Source: an uncultured Clostridia bacterium (GTDB taxonomy: Bacteria > Bacillota > Clostridia > Christensenellales > Borkfalkiaceae). From it: 64,000 nt of DNA. Shown here in pieces: positions 41,306 to 50,251 of this stretch. The stretch is taken from NCBI GenBank assembly GCA_934271255.1, contig CAKQQS010000002.1, positions 124,001 through 188,000 on the forward strand, in the 5' to 3' direction. Each line of letters starts with the position of its first letter. Within the stretch, counting starts at the first letter, position 1. A model generated the notes under the pieces. That model searched no databases, was not told where the DNA came from, and worked only from the letters and a program-made list of their open reading frames with translations. The position numbers and the translations under genes were made by a program.

Positions 41306-41311
41306 ACCATT

Positions 41312-41340
41312 ATTCTATACCTTTTTTATAAATTATACAA
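41312..41340 (-). promoter_or_regulatory. Sigma-A promoter giving a leaderless EamA mRNA
   Basis: Minus strand TTGTAT (41340-41335), 17 bases, TAGAAT (41317-41312), six bases, ATG at 41305. Confidence 0.78.
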
Positions 41341-41357
41341 CTATTTTTATGCAATTC

Positions 41358-41386
41358 TTGATAATTATGCAAAAATATGTTAAAAT
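41358..41386 (+). promoter_or_regulatory. Sigma-A promoter of GDPD and DUF4097-like genes
   Basis: TTGATA (41358-41363), 17 bases, TAAAAT (41381-41386), with AAGGAG and the ATG following at 41412. Confidence 0.85.
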
Positions 41387-41411
41387 CATATAGTAAAACA
41401 AGGAGCGTTAT

Positions 41412-42170
41412 ATGTTAGATTTTTTCAAACGTAAAAGAAAGGCTTACGCCAAAACGATAAAACTGCATAAAAACCACAAAACGAAAATGATCGCGCATCG
41501 CGGACTGTCGGGCATTTTGCTTGAAAACACCGTGCCTGCGTTTGAACTTGCTGGAAAAAGTACATATTTCGGAATAGAAACGGACGTTCATATTACGGCA
41601 GATTCAAAGTTTGTGGTTTTTCACGACGACAACACCGCCAGAATATGTAATGAAAAATATAAAATAGAACAAACCGATTTCGATACGTTAAGGAATCTTA
41701 ATTTAAACGATTTAAAAACGGGTAAACCTAATCCCGAGTTAAAAATCCCCACTCTTGACGAATATCTTTCCGTTTGCAAAAAATACGATAAGGTTTGCGT
41801 TTTGGAATTAAAGAATCCTTTTAGAAAACAAGACGTTGAAAAACTCGTAACTGTGATTAAGACCTTTAATTATATCGACAAATTGATTTTTATTTCTTTC
41901 AATCTCGATAATCTTATATTTTTACGCGAACTTTTGCCGAACCAACCCCTTATGTACCTTACGGGCGACTTCAACGATAAGATTTTAGAACAATTGAAAA
42001 AATACGGTTTGGATCTCGATATAGAGTATTCGGCGTTAACGAAAAGTATTATCGAGAAGTTGCATGCCGAAGGTATTCTTATAAACGCTTGGACGTGCGA
42101 CAACCTTGTATCGGCGAAGAAACTTATTTCTTGGGGTATTGATTACCTGACTACGAATATTTTGGAATGA
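41412..42170 (+). CDS. Glycerophosphodiester phosphodiesterase family protein
   Basis: 252 residues, TIM-barrel GDPD. AHRGLSGILLENTVPAFELA gives the catalytic His and the metal Glu/Asn, IETDVHITADSKFVVFHDD the second set, LELKNP the third and INAWTCDN the C-terminal strand. No signal peptide, so cytoplasmic. Hydrolyses glycerophosphodiesters from phospholipid turnover to glycerol-3-P. An AAGGAG Shine-Dalgarno and own promoter. The next gene starts two bases after its stop. Confidence 0.93.
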   Translation: MLDFFKRKRKAYAKTIKLHKNHKTKMIAHRGLSGILLENTVPAFELAGKSTYFGIETDVHITADSKFVVFHDDNTARICNEKYKIEQTDFDTLRNLNLNDLKTGKPNPELKIPTLDEYLSVCKKYDKVCVLELKNPFRKQDVEKLVTVIKTFNYIDKLIFISFNLDNLIFLRELLPNQPLMYLTGDFNDKILEQLKKYGLDLDIEYSALTKSIIEKLHAEGILINAWTCDNLVSAKKLISWGIDYLTTNILE

Positions 42171-42171
42171 T

Positions 42172-42921
42172 ATGAAAAAAGCGATAAAATATATAATAAT
42201 CGTCGTGTGCGCGTTTTTTCTCGCGATACTCACCTTTTTATTTATCAATTTGTGCTTTGCCGGGTTTTCTTGCAATTCTTTCGTTTACGGCGGAAAATGG
42301 GAAGAACGCGAAAAAGTGTTTGAAACGGCCGACGTTGAATCGCTGAAACTCAGACTTTCAAAAGGCAGTTTGAGCGTTCAGCCGTCGACCGACGAAAAAA
42401 TTACGATAAAATATTACGACAGTAAAAAATGTTCTTATTCTTTTACCGAAAAAGACGGTGCGTTAACGATAAAACAGGTAAATAACTCGCTGTTTTTTCC
42501 TATTTCGTTTAAGGATACGAAATATAACGTGGTTTTGTATTTACCCGAAAATTACGGTAAAGATTTAAGAGCGACCTTAACCGACGGCAACGCGAAAATC
42601 GAAAACTTGTTTTTTGAAGACTTAGACGTTGCGGTCGGAACCGGAAGCGTCAATTTAACCGCTATAAAATCTTCTACGATAAAAGCAACGGCGGTAAACG
42701 GTAACGTTGCTTTTGCGGACGTTGACGGCACGATTTTGACGTTTTCGACTACAAACGGCAACGTACTAGGAAGTTTGCCGCGCGAAATGCAACACTACTA
42801 CATAAAAAGCATAATTAAAAGCAGCGGAAAAAACAATTTACCCGAATCGTTTACGGAAGGCGCCATATATTTGACCGCGCAAACCTATAAAGGAAATATA
42901 ACGATTACTTTTAAAACTTAA
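42172..42921 (+). CDS. Membrane-anchored DUF4097-like beta-strand-repeat protein
   Basis: 249 residues. One N-terminal transmembrane segment (about 7-30) followed by an extracytoplasmic beta-rich domain with repeating SLKLRLSKGSLSVQPS, LTDGNAKIENLFFEDLDVAV, GTGSVNLTAIKSSTIKATA and NGNVAFADVDGTILTFSTTNGNV units, typical of DUF4097 adhesin-like/putative envelope-stress proteins. Coupled to the GDPD gene with a weak TTGGAAT before the ATG. Function not known. Confidence 0.8.
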   Translation: MKKAIKYIIIVVCAFFLAILTFLFINLCFAGFSCNSFVYGGKWEEREKVFETADVESLKLRLSKGSLSVQPSTDEKITIKYYDSKKCSYSFTEKDGALTIKQVNNSLFFPISFKDTKYNVVLYLPENYGKDLRATLTDGNAKIENLFFEDLDVAVGTGSVNLTAIKSSTIKATAVNGNVAFADVDGTILTFSTTNGNVLGSLPREMQHYYIKSIIKSSGKNNLPESFTEGAIYLTAQTYKGNITITFKT

Positions 42922-42942
42922 TACTTTTTCGTCTATATAGCA

Positions 42943-42984
42943 ATCCGCCCCGAAAGATAAACACTTTCGGGGCGGATATTTTTA
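42943..42984 (+). terminator. Terminator of the GDPD operon
   Basis: Fourteen-base arms ATCCGCCCCGAAAG/CTTTCGGGGCGGAT (42943-42956 and 42964-42977) followed by ATTTTTAT on plus. Confidence 0.9.
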
Positions 42985-43000
42985 TCGATCGGGCGATAAA

Positions 43001-43888
43001 TTATTTTTTTAACTGTTTTTTGATAAACTCTTCGGGCGCAAACATTTTTTCGGTTTGTTCCGCATCTTTTTTAGCCTGCGCTTGTACTTTTTTATACACG
43101 GGATCGCTTGTGAAATCTCTCGTTTTCGTATATTCTCCGCCTAAACTTTCGATAGCGAATCTCATTTCGACGAAATCGTTGTATTTTATATCTTCTCTTT
43201 CGATTTCTTTATATAACGTGTCGAGAGCCCTTTCGTCGCCGTATTTTGCAAGCATGTTTGCATATTCGGGAACGTTGTCGGGATGAATTAAAAACTCGTC
43301 TAACAAAATAGGTAATATTCTGTCGTCTTTTACTTTACATTCCGATAAAACCGCAGCGAAATACGCTTTTGAAAACTCGTTCATTTTCGGGTACGTTTCA
43401 AGCAAAGCGTTTCGTACGATGTCGGCGTTTTCCATAAGTTTTTCTTGTAAAATCTCTAACACGTCGTCGCAAACGCTTCTCGTTAACGCCATAATTATAT
43501 ATTTTTTTAACTGACACGTAGAGCCCATATCCGACAACATATTTACAGCGTACATTAAAAGTTCTTCGTTGCCGTAATCGAGAAGAGCAACCAACTTGGG
43601 TTCGCACTCTTTGTCGTCGATAATCGCTTCAACGAGAAAATCCGAAACGGGAATGCCCGTTTCTACGCTTTTAATAAGCGCGTTGATTTTTTCGGTTGCG
43701 GTGAAAGTTTTATAATATTCGTTCGGGGAAACCCCGCCGAGTTCTGCAAAAACGTTGTTCCCGAACTTTTCGTAAAGCCCCGCTATTTTGTTTTCCAAAG
43801 TTTTTTCGTCGTATTTTCCGATGTTTTTATCAATAAACGATTGCATCGCTTTTTCAAACATTTTATCAAAGTTTACTATTTTTTTCAT
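43001..43888 (-). CDS. HEAT-like helical repeat protein, unknown function
   Basis: 295 residues from the ATG at 43888 (GGAG eight bases upstream; the preceding TTG is rejected). Predicted all-helical and acidic with HEAT-like units such as KLVALLDYGNEELLMYAVNM, DVLEILQEKLMENADIVRNA and EYANMLAKYGDERALDTLYK. No catalytic motif and no signal peptide. It overlaps the TPR gene by one base (TGATG), so the two repeat proteins are probably made together and may form a scaffold; that is inference. Confidence 0.65.
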   Translation of the reverse strand: MKKIVNFDKMFEKAMQSFIDKNIGKYDEKTLENKIAGLYEKFGNNVFAELGGVSPNEYYKTFTATEKINALIKSVETGIPVSDFLVEAIIDDKECEPKLVALLDYGNEELLMYAVNMLSDMGSTCQLKKYIIMALTRSVCDDVLEILQEKLMENADIVRNALLETYPKMNEFSKAYFAAVLSECKVKDDRILPILLDEFLIHPDNVPEYANMLAKYGDERALDTLYKEIEREDIKYNDFVEMRFAIESLGGEYTKTRDFTSDPVYKKVQAQAKKDAEQTEKMFAPEEFIKKQLKK

Positions 43889-45588
43889 CAAATTACTCCG
43901 TTCATTATTTTCGTCAATTCGCTATATTCTTCGAGTTTACAGCCGAAAACGGCGCAAATCTTGTCAACGTCGTTCACTAATTTACCCGCGCTTGCGTGAG
44001 TCGCTATATACGTGCCTACGCATTCCGGTGAAAAAGGCGATTCTTTACCGCCATATTCTGCAAACAACATATAATAAACGTCTTCCGCGACGTCGGCGAA
44101 TCTTTTACAATCGTTGGTTATCAAAGGCGCGATTTCGCTTATTGCGACGGCGTAACCTTCGATTACGGTCAACGATAAAGCGTCTTCGTTTTTTGAAAAA
44201 GAAAGCGTTCTCAGTTTAATTTCCCTGTAAATATTAGAATATACGAATTTTATTTTTTTGTTCAGCCCGCGTAGCGATAACGCTTTCAGCATAACTTTTT
44301 TAGTCGAATCGCGAATAGATGCGTCGAGAAGTAAATCGTAAACGTACGGTAATCTTTCAATCGTTGAATAGGAAGCGACGATAACGCCCGCAACACGTTC
44401 GATTTCAGGATCTTTGGTAGAAAAACACCAGTCGAGCGCATCGTCTAATTCGTCGGGATTTTTCAACGCTTTTTGATTGCCTTTAAGCACTCCGTCGACA
44501 AGCGCGAGACGTTTAGCCCTTTCTTCTTTCGGGATTTGAAAAGTATACGGAAGCGGTTCGATTTTTTTCGCGCGGTCGGGGTTAGCCGTTTCGTTTCCCG
44601 CCAGTTTTAAGTAATATCCCGCTATTCTTTTATCGTTGGTTAATTGAATTATTTTTCTGAAATATTTCGCGGCGTTTTCAAATTCGCATAAATTATAATA
44701 AGTAATGCCTATCAAAAAATACAAAGTTACGTCGTAAGGTGTAAAATCAAGCATTTTCAACAAATACTTTATAGCCTTTTCGTATTTACCTTGCTCGCAA
44801 AAAGACGATGCCAAACGAAAAGTTTTGCCTTCTTCGCCGTTTATTTTTTCTTCTGCGAGTTTTTCGTATTTTGCCGACAGTTGGTCTTCGCCGACGTAAT
44901 GATATAAAATCGAAGCGTTACACAATGCGTCAAACCCGTCGGGGTTTATAGCCAAAGATTTTTTTGTATAACTTAACGCTTCGGGCATTTTATCGGCAAA
45001 CATATACGCAAGAGAACACTCGTTTAACGCGTCTGCGTAATATTTGGAGTCGGTATCGAACTCGTCAAGGTGGTTAAGTACCGTATCGACGTTGCTCGTC
45101 AGCACGTCTTTGTGCATGACGGCTAGTTTTGCTTTCATTTTATCGTCCTGAATCTCGTCGGCGAAAACAAACCCTTTCTTTTCTTTTATCGGTGTCAACA
45201 AATCTTCCGTAAAATCCGTAATAACGTCGGGATCGACGTCGTCCATACCTCCCGCCATTACTTGCTTGTTCATGTAATAAGCGGAAATAAAGTTGTGCCC
45301 GAGACAATAGTAGTTAAGCCCCAGTCCGCCGTAGGCTTGTCTTTTTTCATCGTTATCGCAAACGGAAAGGTATTTAAACCATACGTTTATGGCTAATTCG
45401 TGTAAATCGCATTCCGAATAAGCGTCGGCAAGCATCATCAACGCTTCTTTATTGTAAGGGTCCTGTTGAAGCGCGTTGTTTATCATAACGATGCCGCCTA
45501 AAACGTCGCCGTCCGCTAATTTATCGTCGGCGATATTAAGATACGCGTCAATTATTTTATTCAGTTGACCGATTTTGATTTTCGCCAT
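43888..45588 (-). CDS. TPR-repeat protein, unknown function
   Basis: 566 residues. Several tetratricopeptide units are visible: GGIVMINNALQQDPYNKEAL (about 32-51), ADKMPEALSYTKKSLAINPD and GKYEKAIKYLLKMLDFTPYD with the following ENAAKYFRKIIQL. The C-terminal half is helical without clear TPR spacing. AAAGGAAG precedes the ATG, which lies 32 bases inside the end of hslO. Soluble, no enzyme motif. Confidence 0.75.
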   Translation of the reverse strand: MAKIKIGQLNKIIDAYLNIADDKLADGDVLGGIVMINNALQQDPYNKEALMMLADAYSECDLHELAINVWFKYLSVCDNDEKRQAYGGLGLNYYCLGHNFISAYYMNKQVMAGGMDDVDPDVITDFTEDLLTPIKEKKGFVFADEIQDDKMKAKLAVMHKDVLTSNVDTVLNHLDEFDTDSKYYADALNECSLAYMFADKMPEALSYTKKSLAINPDGFDALCNASILYHYVGEDQLSAKYEKLAEEKINGEEGKTFRLASSFCEQGKYEKAIKYLLKMLDFTPYDVTLYFLIGITYYNLCEFENAAKYFRKIIQLTNDKRIAGYYLKLAGNETANPDRAKKIEPLPYTFQIPKEERAKRLALVDGVLKGNQKALKNPDELDDALDWCFSTKDPEIERVAGVIVASYSTIERLPYVYDLLLDASIRDSTKKVMLKALSLRGLNKKIKFVYSNIYREIKLRTLSFSKNEDALSLTVIEGYAVAISEIAPLITNDCKRFADVAEDVYYMLFAEYGGKESPFSPECVGTYIATHASAGKLVNDVDKICAVFGCKLEEYSELTKIMNGVI

Positions 45589-46453
45589 TCTCTTCCTTTA
45601 ATTTATCGATGTCTTCCTTGTAAAACTCATAATTTTTATGACAAAACTGACAATTTACCTGAATCTTTCCGTCTTTATTTATCATATCGTACAATTCGTC
45701 GAAACCGAGCGTCAGTAATAATCTTTCGATATATTCTTTTGAACACAAACATTTGTAAACGGGGCGCGCTTCTTTGTAAAACAAGGAGTCTATACCGAAC
45801 GAGTCGATAAGTATATCTTCGAGCGGTTTTTCTTTTATAAGCGTACTGATATTCGTTAGTCCGTTCATGATTTTTTCAGCCTTTTCAAGGTGTTCGTCGT
45901 CAGCGTTCGGAAGCGCTTGTAATATAACCGCGCCGGCGCCGATACACGTCAGATCCGTACCTATTTTCACCCCTACCGCTATTGCCGTAGGAACTTGTTC
46001 GCTATACGCGTAATACGCGGTAAAGTCTTCGCCTATTTCGCCGCTTATAAGATTGCTCGTTCCGACGTACGGTTCTTTAAGCCCTAAATCTTTTACGACT
46101 GTCAACTTACCGTTTGTTCCGACAAATCCGCCTACGTCGAGTTTTCCGTTTGATTTTAAAGGCATATCGCCGTAAGGATTATCGATAGACGCTCTCATTT
46201 CGAGTTTACCGTTTCCGCAAACGACTATCTGCCCTGCCGCTCCGCCGCCGTTTATCGTAACGGATAGTTTGTCCGTATCGTTTTTAAACTGACTGCACAT
46301 ATAAGTCGTAACGGTAAGCGTTCTTCCGAGAGCCGCTGCCGAAAGGGGCGAAAGGTTGTGTATTTTGATTATTTCGTTTACCATATCCGTCGTATCTATC
46401 GCGGTTACGGAAAACCGGTTGTCTAATGCCGTTGTAGTTATAAGTCTTGCCAT
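45557..46453 (-). CDS. hslO: Redox-regulated chaperone Hsp33
   Basis: 298 residues, usual length. The C-terminal redox switch has the four zinc cysteines as KCLCSKEY and NCQFCHKNYEF (CxC and CxxC). N-terminal core: LTVTTYMCSQFKN, GNGKLEMRASIDNPYGD and GFVGTNGKLTVVKDLGLKEPY. It holds unfolding proteins under oxidative plus heat stress. The ATG overlaps the antiporter stop by one base; the TPR gene starts within its 3' end. Confidence 0.95.
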   Translation of the reverse strand: MARLITTTALDNRFSVTAIDTTDMVNEIIKIHNLSPLSAAALGRTLTVTTYMCSQFKNDTDKLSVTINGGGAAGQIVVCGNGKLEMRASIDNPYGDMPLKSNGKLDVGGFVGTNGKLTVVKDLGLKEPYVGTSNLISGEIGEDFTAYYAYSEQVPTAIAVGVKIGTDLTCIGAGAVILQALPNADDEHLEKAEKIMNGLTNISTLIKEKPLEDILIDSFGIDSLFYKEARPVYKCLCSKEYIERLLLTLGFDELYDMINKDGKIQVNCQFCHKNYEFYKEDIDKLKEENGENQNRSTE

Positions 46454-47766
46454 TATTTTATATCCTGCCCTTCCAAGGTTACGGGACCTTCTTTAATTTT
46501 TATTAAATTATCGGGGGTATTATCTTTTTCTTTAAACAACAGTTTAAGTAAAATCGGCGCAAGGATAGAACTTACAAGTACGAGCATAATCGTAACGGCA
46601 AGGTTTTTGGAATCGAGCAATCCGCCGCTTATACCTTTTTGGGTTACGACTAACGCTACTTCGCCCCTTGCTATCATTCCCACGCCTATTTTCAACGAGT
46701 CCTTATTGTCGAACTTACACAATCTCGCCACGCCGCCGCAACCGATAATTTTGCCGAATATCGCTACCGAAACGAACGCAAGCGCAAACCATAACACATC
46801 CAGTGTAAAGTTTGCAAAAGATATGCTTATACCTATATTCGCAAAGAAAATCGGCGCGAAAACCATATAAGAACTTATCGTGATTTTTCTGTCCGTATAT
46901 TCGGCGGCTTTATGGTTCGCGGATAAAATCAAACCTGCTATATACGCGCCCGTAATGTCCGCAACGCCGAACATTGCTTCCGCAACGTAAGCGTAAATAA
47001 AACATACCGCCAAAGATAATATAGGTAATCTTCTCGTATTAGGATGCCTGTTTTCGATAACGTGAAAAAGTTTGCTGACGCCTATTCCTACGCCGATGGC
47101 GACGACGAAATATACCAGCATCCACAAAATGGAAATCCACGCTGCGCCGTTAGGGTTGATTAAGTCCAACAACCAGGAAGAAGTACCCGCGCTTGACGCC
47201 CCGCGTTTTAAACTCAAAACGATAGACAAAACGATTATTCCCAAAACGTCGTCTATAATAGCCGCCGACAAAATAACCGTCCCTACTTTTGTTTTGAGTT
47301 TATTCATTTCTTTAAGCGTTTCTACCGTTATGCCTACGCTCGTCGCCGTCATGATGACGCCTACAAACAAGCATGAAATAAGATTTTTCGTGCCTAAAAA
47401 CGCGCAACCTATACCGAACCCTGCGGCAAGCGGAACGAGTACGCCGCCCATTGCAACCAAAAACGCAACGAGTCCCGAAGATTTTAATTCTTTCAAATCC
47501 GTTTCGAGGCCTGCGGAGAACAGTACCAGAATTACCCCTACTTCGGCGAATCCTTCCAAAAAGTAGTTATCCTTTCCGGATATCGGCAAAACCCATGCGG
47601 GCGGAATATCGAATATTAAGCCCCAGACGGATCTTCCTACGAGTATACCCGCCAAAATAAACCCTAAAACTTGCGGTAGTCCCAACTTTCTCATTAAGAT
47701 ACCGAGAAGTTTAGTCGATAACAAAATTATACCTAATTGCAATATAAAATCATATACGCTTGGCAT
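46453..47766 (-). CDS. Cation:proton antiporter (CPA2 family)
   Basis: 437 residues, about 12-13 transmembrane helices. GLPQVLGFILAGILVG near the N terminus, LVLFSAGLETDLKELKSSG, SAAIIDDVLGIIVLSIVL (the essential DD pair of Na+/H+ or K+/H+ exchangers) and MIARGEVALVV. No RCK/TrkA domain follows, so a NapA-like rather than KefB-like architecture. AAAGGAG lies ahead of the ATG. Confidence 0.92.
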   Translation of the reverse strand: MPSVYDFILQLGIILLSTKLLGILMRKLGLPQVLGFILAGILVGRSVWGLIFDIPPAWVLPISGKDNYFLEGFAEVGVILVLFSAGLETDLKELKSSGLVAFLVAMGGVLVPLAAGFGIGCAFLGTKNLISCLFVGVIMTATSVGITVETLKEMNKLKTKVGTVILSAAIIDDVLGIIVLSIVLSLKRGASSAGTSSWLLDLINPNGAAWISILWMLVYFVVAIGVGIGVSKLFHVIENRHPNTRRLPILSLAVCFIYAYVAEAMFGVADITGAYIAGLILSANHKAAEYTDRKITISSYMVFAPIFFANIGISISFANFTLDVLWFALAFVSVAIFGKIIGCGGVARLCKFDNKDSLKIGVGMIARGEVALVVTQKGISGGLLDSKNLAVTIMLVLVSSILAPILLKLLFKEKDNTPDNLIKIKEGPVTLEGQDIK

Positions 47767-47788
47767 AAAACACTCCTTTAAAACTTAT

Positions 47789-47816
47789 GAAAGCCGAAAC
47801 AACGTTTTCGGCTTTC
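47789..47816 (-). terminator. Hairpin after the DUF624-like gene
   Basis: Eleven-base arms GAAAGCCGAAA/TTTCGGCTTTC (47789-47799 and 47806-47816). The minus-strand tail ATAAGTTTTA is only modestly T-rich, so termination may be partial and the antiporter operon may receive read-through. Confidence 0.65.
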
Positions 47817-47826
47817 AAGTAGACTC

Positions 47827-49086
47827 TTATTCTTTATCGTCATTCTCGGCAGGAGTTTCTTCTGTTTTTTCGTCAACGGAAACTTCGCTCGTTTCGGCGG
47901 TATTTTCAACGTTTTTATCGTTCATGTGTTCTTCGATATAACGTTTATTGTCTTCGATCATCGCTTGCTTGCTTTCTTGCAAACGCTGTAAATCTGCTCT
48001 ATTGAAAGTTGTAGGTAATTCTACAAGTTTAATGTCTTCGTCCGTAATGGGCTTTATAGGTTTGGTGGAAAAAATCGAAGTGGTTGCAAACTTTTCCATT
48101 TGTTCTTTATATTGTTGCAAACTCTTCGAATCGTTTTTACCGACTTTTTCGTAAATACCGCGATTCTTTTTCGCGCCGGGCACCTTATCGTTGATAAACT
48201 TGTCGAATACCCATTGATTGTAATTCGTCCAGACGAGTGTAAATAAAATAGGTCCGATGAATATAAATAAAATGAGCCCTATTTCTCCGAGTATACTGCT
48301 TGTCGCGCCGAAAATCAACATCAACCATACGGGGATAAGTCCTAAAAATATAAAGAATATATTTTGCGGAAGAAGTCCCAACGTTAAGAAAAACGCGTTT
48401 TTAATCAATTGAAAGTAAGAGCATTTATACGTTACACAAATAGTAAGCATATAGCATACCATAATGGTAACAAAAGCCATTACGATATAATTGCAAACCA
48501 CCGACGCCGTAAGTAAAAAGTTATTCGCCGAGCCTATCGCCTTTGCATAACTTGCGAACGCTGTCATATATTCGGACAGCCAAACAAGCAACGAATAAAT
48601 AATCGCCGTTATAAGTATTTGCACAAAGTTAAGTTTGATACCGCGCCAAAAATCGTTGGCTACGAAAATACCTTCCGTCCATACGATGTTTCTTACGATA
48701 TAAAATCCGCCTGCAACTCCGACAGCCGCAATAATAGCGGCTATGGGCAGTAAGCAATAAATCATAGAAGACTGTAAATTAACCGCTTCCGAAAGCCCCT
48801 GTACCAAAGGAAACGCAGGGTAACCGATTCCTATATTTTGGGAAAACGGATATTGCATACCCAAATTGCTTAACGATAACGTTTTTAAAAGTAAAATAAT
48901 AAAAACGGGTAATAAAAATAAAAGCATCAGAAGATTGATCAAAATCAGTTTGGTAAATCTCGTTTTAATGATGTCCCAAAAAAGTCCCCATCTGTTCGAC
49001 GGTAACGTCGAGCGGGCGTAAGTTTCGGATTTTTCCGAGCCCATTATCAATCTGTTTATTAAACCGCCTTTTTTCTTGGTTGCCAT
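47827..49086 (-). CDS. Polytopic membrane protein, DUF624/YesL-like, with acidic tail
   Basis: 419 residues from the ATG at 49086 (AGGAG upstream; an ATG 21 bases earlier lacks one). A short basic N terminus with NRWGLFWDIIKTRFTKLILINLL, about six transmembrane helices including ILITAIIYSLLVWLSEYMTAF, then a cytoplasmic tail of about 110 residues that becomes strongly acidic at the end (SEVSVDEKTEETPAENDDKE). The N-terminal pattern resembles DUF624 membrane proteins. Function unknown. Confidence 0.65.
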   Translation of the reverse strand: MATKKKGGLINRLIMGSEKSETYARSTLPSNRWGLFWDIIKTRFTKLILINLLMLLFLLPVFIILLLKTLSLSNLGMQYPFSQNIGIGYPAFPLVQGLSEAVNLQSSMIYCLLPIAAIIAAVGVAGGFYIVRNIVWTEGIFVANDFWRGIKLNFVQILITAIIYSLLVWLSEYMTAFASYAKAIGSANNFLLTASVVCNYIVMAFVTIMVCYMLTICVTYKCSYFQLIKNAFFLTLGLLPQNIFFIFLGLIPVWLMLIFGATSSILGEIGLILFIFIGPILFTLVWTNYNQWVFDKFINDKVPGAKKNRGIYEKVGKNDSKSLQQYKEQMEKFATTSIFSTKPIKPITDEDIKLVELPTTFNRADLQRLQESKQAMIEDNKRYIEEHMNDKNVENTAETSEVSVDEKTEETPAENDDKE

Positions 49087-49136
49087 AAACACTCCTATCG
49101 CGCGCATATTTATAGTTATAAAAATAACTCGTATAT

Positions 49137-49165
49137 ATTCTATACTAAAATAAAAACTTTTTCAA
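49137..49165 (-). promoter_or_regulatory. Sigma-A promoter of the DUF624-like gene
   Basis: Minus strand TTGAAA (49165-49160), 17 bases, TAGAAT (49142-49137), about 50 bases before the ATG. Confidence 0.78.
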
Positions 49166-49250
49166 ACAAATACAACATAAATATGGGATTTTTTTATTCT
49201 TTTTTCAAAAAACTCAAAAAACGCCCTTAAAAACTCAAATCGGAGGTATT

Positions 49251-50249
49251 ATGAAAGGATTTTCTATGGCAATAATAGGTGTTACGGGACTCGTCGGAAG
49301 AACGCTCGTCGACGTTATCAACGAAACGAATCCGCCGATAGAAAACTTCTACATTTTCGCGTCGAAAAAGTCGATCGGAAAATCTTTTAATATTTTAGGA
49401 AAAACTTACGCCGTCGCCGAGTTATCCGACGAAAACGTAGTCGGCAAAAAAATAGACGTTGCCGTTTTTTGCGTAAACGCAAAATTAAGCAGAAAGTACG
49501 CGAAATTATTCGTTAAGAACAACGCTTTGGTAATCGACAACTCGACGGCTTTCAGAAGGTCGAAAACTACGCCCCTTGTCGTTCCCGAAGTAAACGAAAA
49601 GGATATGTATGATAATCGCGGCATAATCTCTAACCCCAACTGTTCAACCATTCAGGGAGCAGTCGTTTTAAAACCCCTTCACGACGCCTTTAAAATCAAA
49701 CGGGTAATTTTTACAACTTTTCAATCGGTATCGGGAGCGGGACAACAAGGCGTTTTTGATTTACGAAACGGCATTAAAGGAATTAAACCGACAAAGTTTT
49801 CGAGAAATATTTTCGGAAACGCCATACCTAAAATTGACGAGTTTCTTAAAAACGGGTATACTAAGGAAGAAGAAAAAATCATATACGAATCAAAAAAGAT
49901 TTTGAAAGATAAAAATATTAAAGTTACGGCTACTTGCGTCAGGGTTCCCGTGTTCGTATCTCATGCCGAAAGCGTCAACGTCGAGTTTTGCAAACCCGTA
50001 ACTTTGAAAAAACTTGTATCCGTTCTAAAAGCCGCTCCCGACGTAATCGTAGCCGACGATAACGATTTTGAAAAGTTTCCTACGCAAGCGGAAATTCAAG
50101 GAAAAAACGAAGTTTTCGTAGGAAGAATCAGAAAAGACAACTCAAATAAAAACGCGGTTAATTTATGGATAGTGGCAGACAATCTCAGAAAAGGCGCGGC
50201 AACGAACGCTTTGCAAATAGCTGTAAAATACTTTGAGAACAGGAGTTAA
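49251..50249 (+). CDS. asd: Aspartate-semialdehyde dehydrogenase
   Basis: 332 residues. IIGVTGLVGRTLVDVI (NADP site), DNSTAFRRSKTTPLVVPEVN, SNPNCSTIQGAVVLKP with the catalytic Cys, and RVPVFVSHAESVNVEF. Reduces aspartyl phosphate to the semialdehyde that enters lysine/diaminopimelate synthesis. The GGAGG Shine-Dalgarno is strong. First of asd-dapA-dapB; I could not find a convincing promoter in the 90 bases upstream. Confidence 0.95.
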   Translation: MKGFSMAIIGVTGLVGRTLVDVINETNPPIENFYIFASKKSIGKSFNILGKTYAVAELSDENVVGKKIDVAVFCVNAKLSRKYAKLFVKNNALVIDNSTAFRRSKTTPLVVPEVNEKDMYDNRGIISNPNCSTIQGAVVLKPLHDAFKIKRVIFTTFQSVSGAGQQGVFDLRNGIKGIKPTKFSRNIFGNAIPKIDEFLKNGYTKEEEKIIYESKKILKDKNIKVTATCVRVPVFVSHAESVNVEFCKPVTLKKLVSVLKAAPDVIVADDNDFEKFPTQAEIQGKNEVFVGRIRKDNSNKNAVNLWIVADNLRKGAATNALQIAVKYFENRS

Positions 50250-50251
50250 AT

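Noticed and set aside
49087..49250. Lysine riboswitch upstream of asd-dapA-dapB
   Set aside because: The gap is too short for the large lysine riboswitch once the divergent promoter is subtracted, and no terminator/anti-terminator pair is seen.
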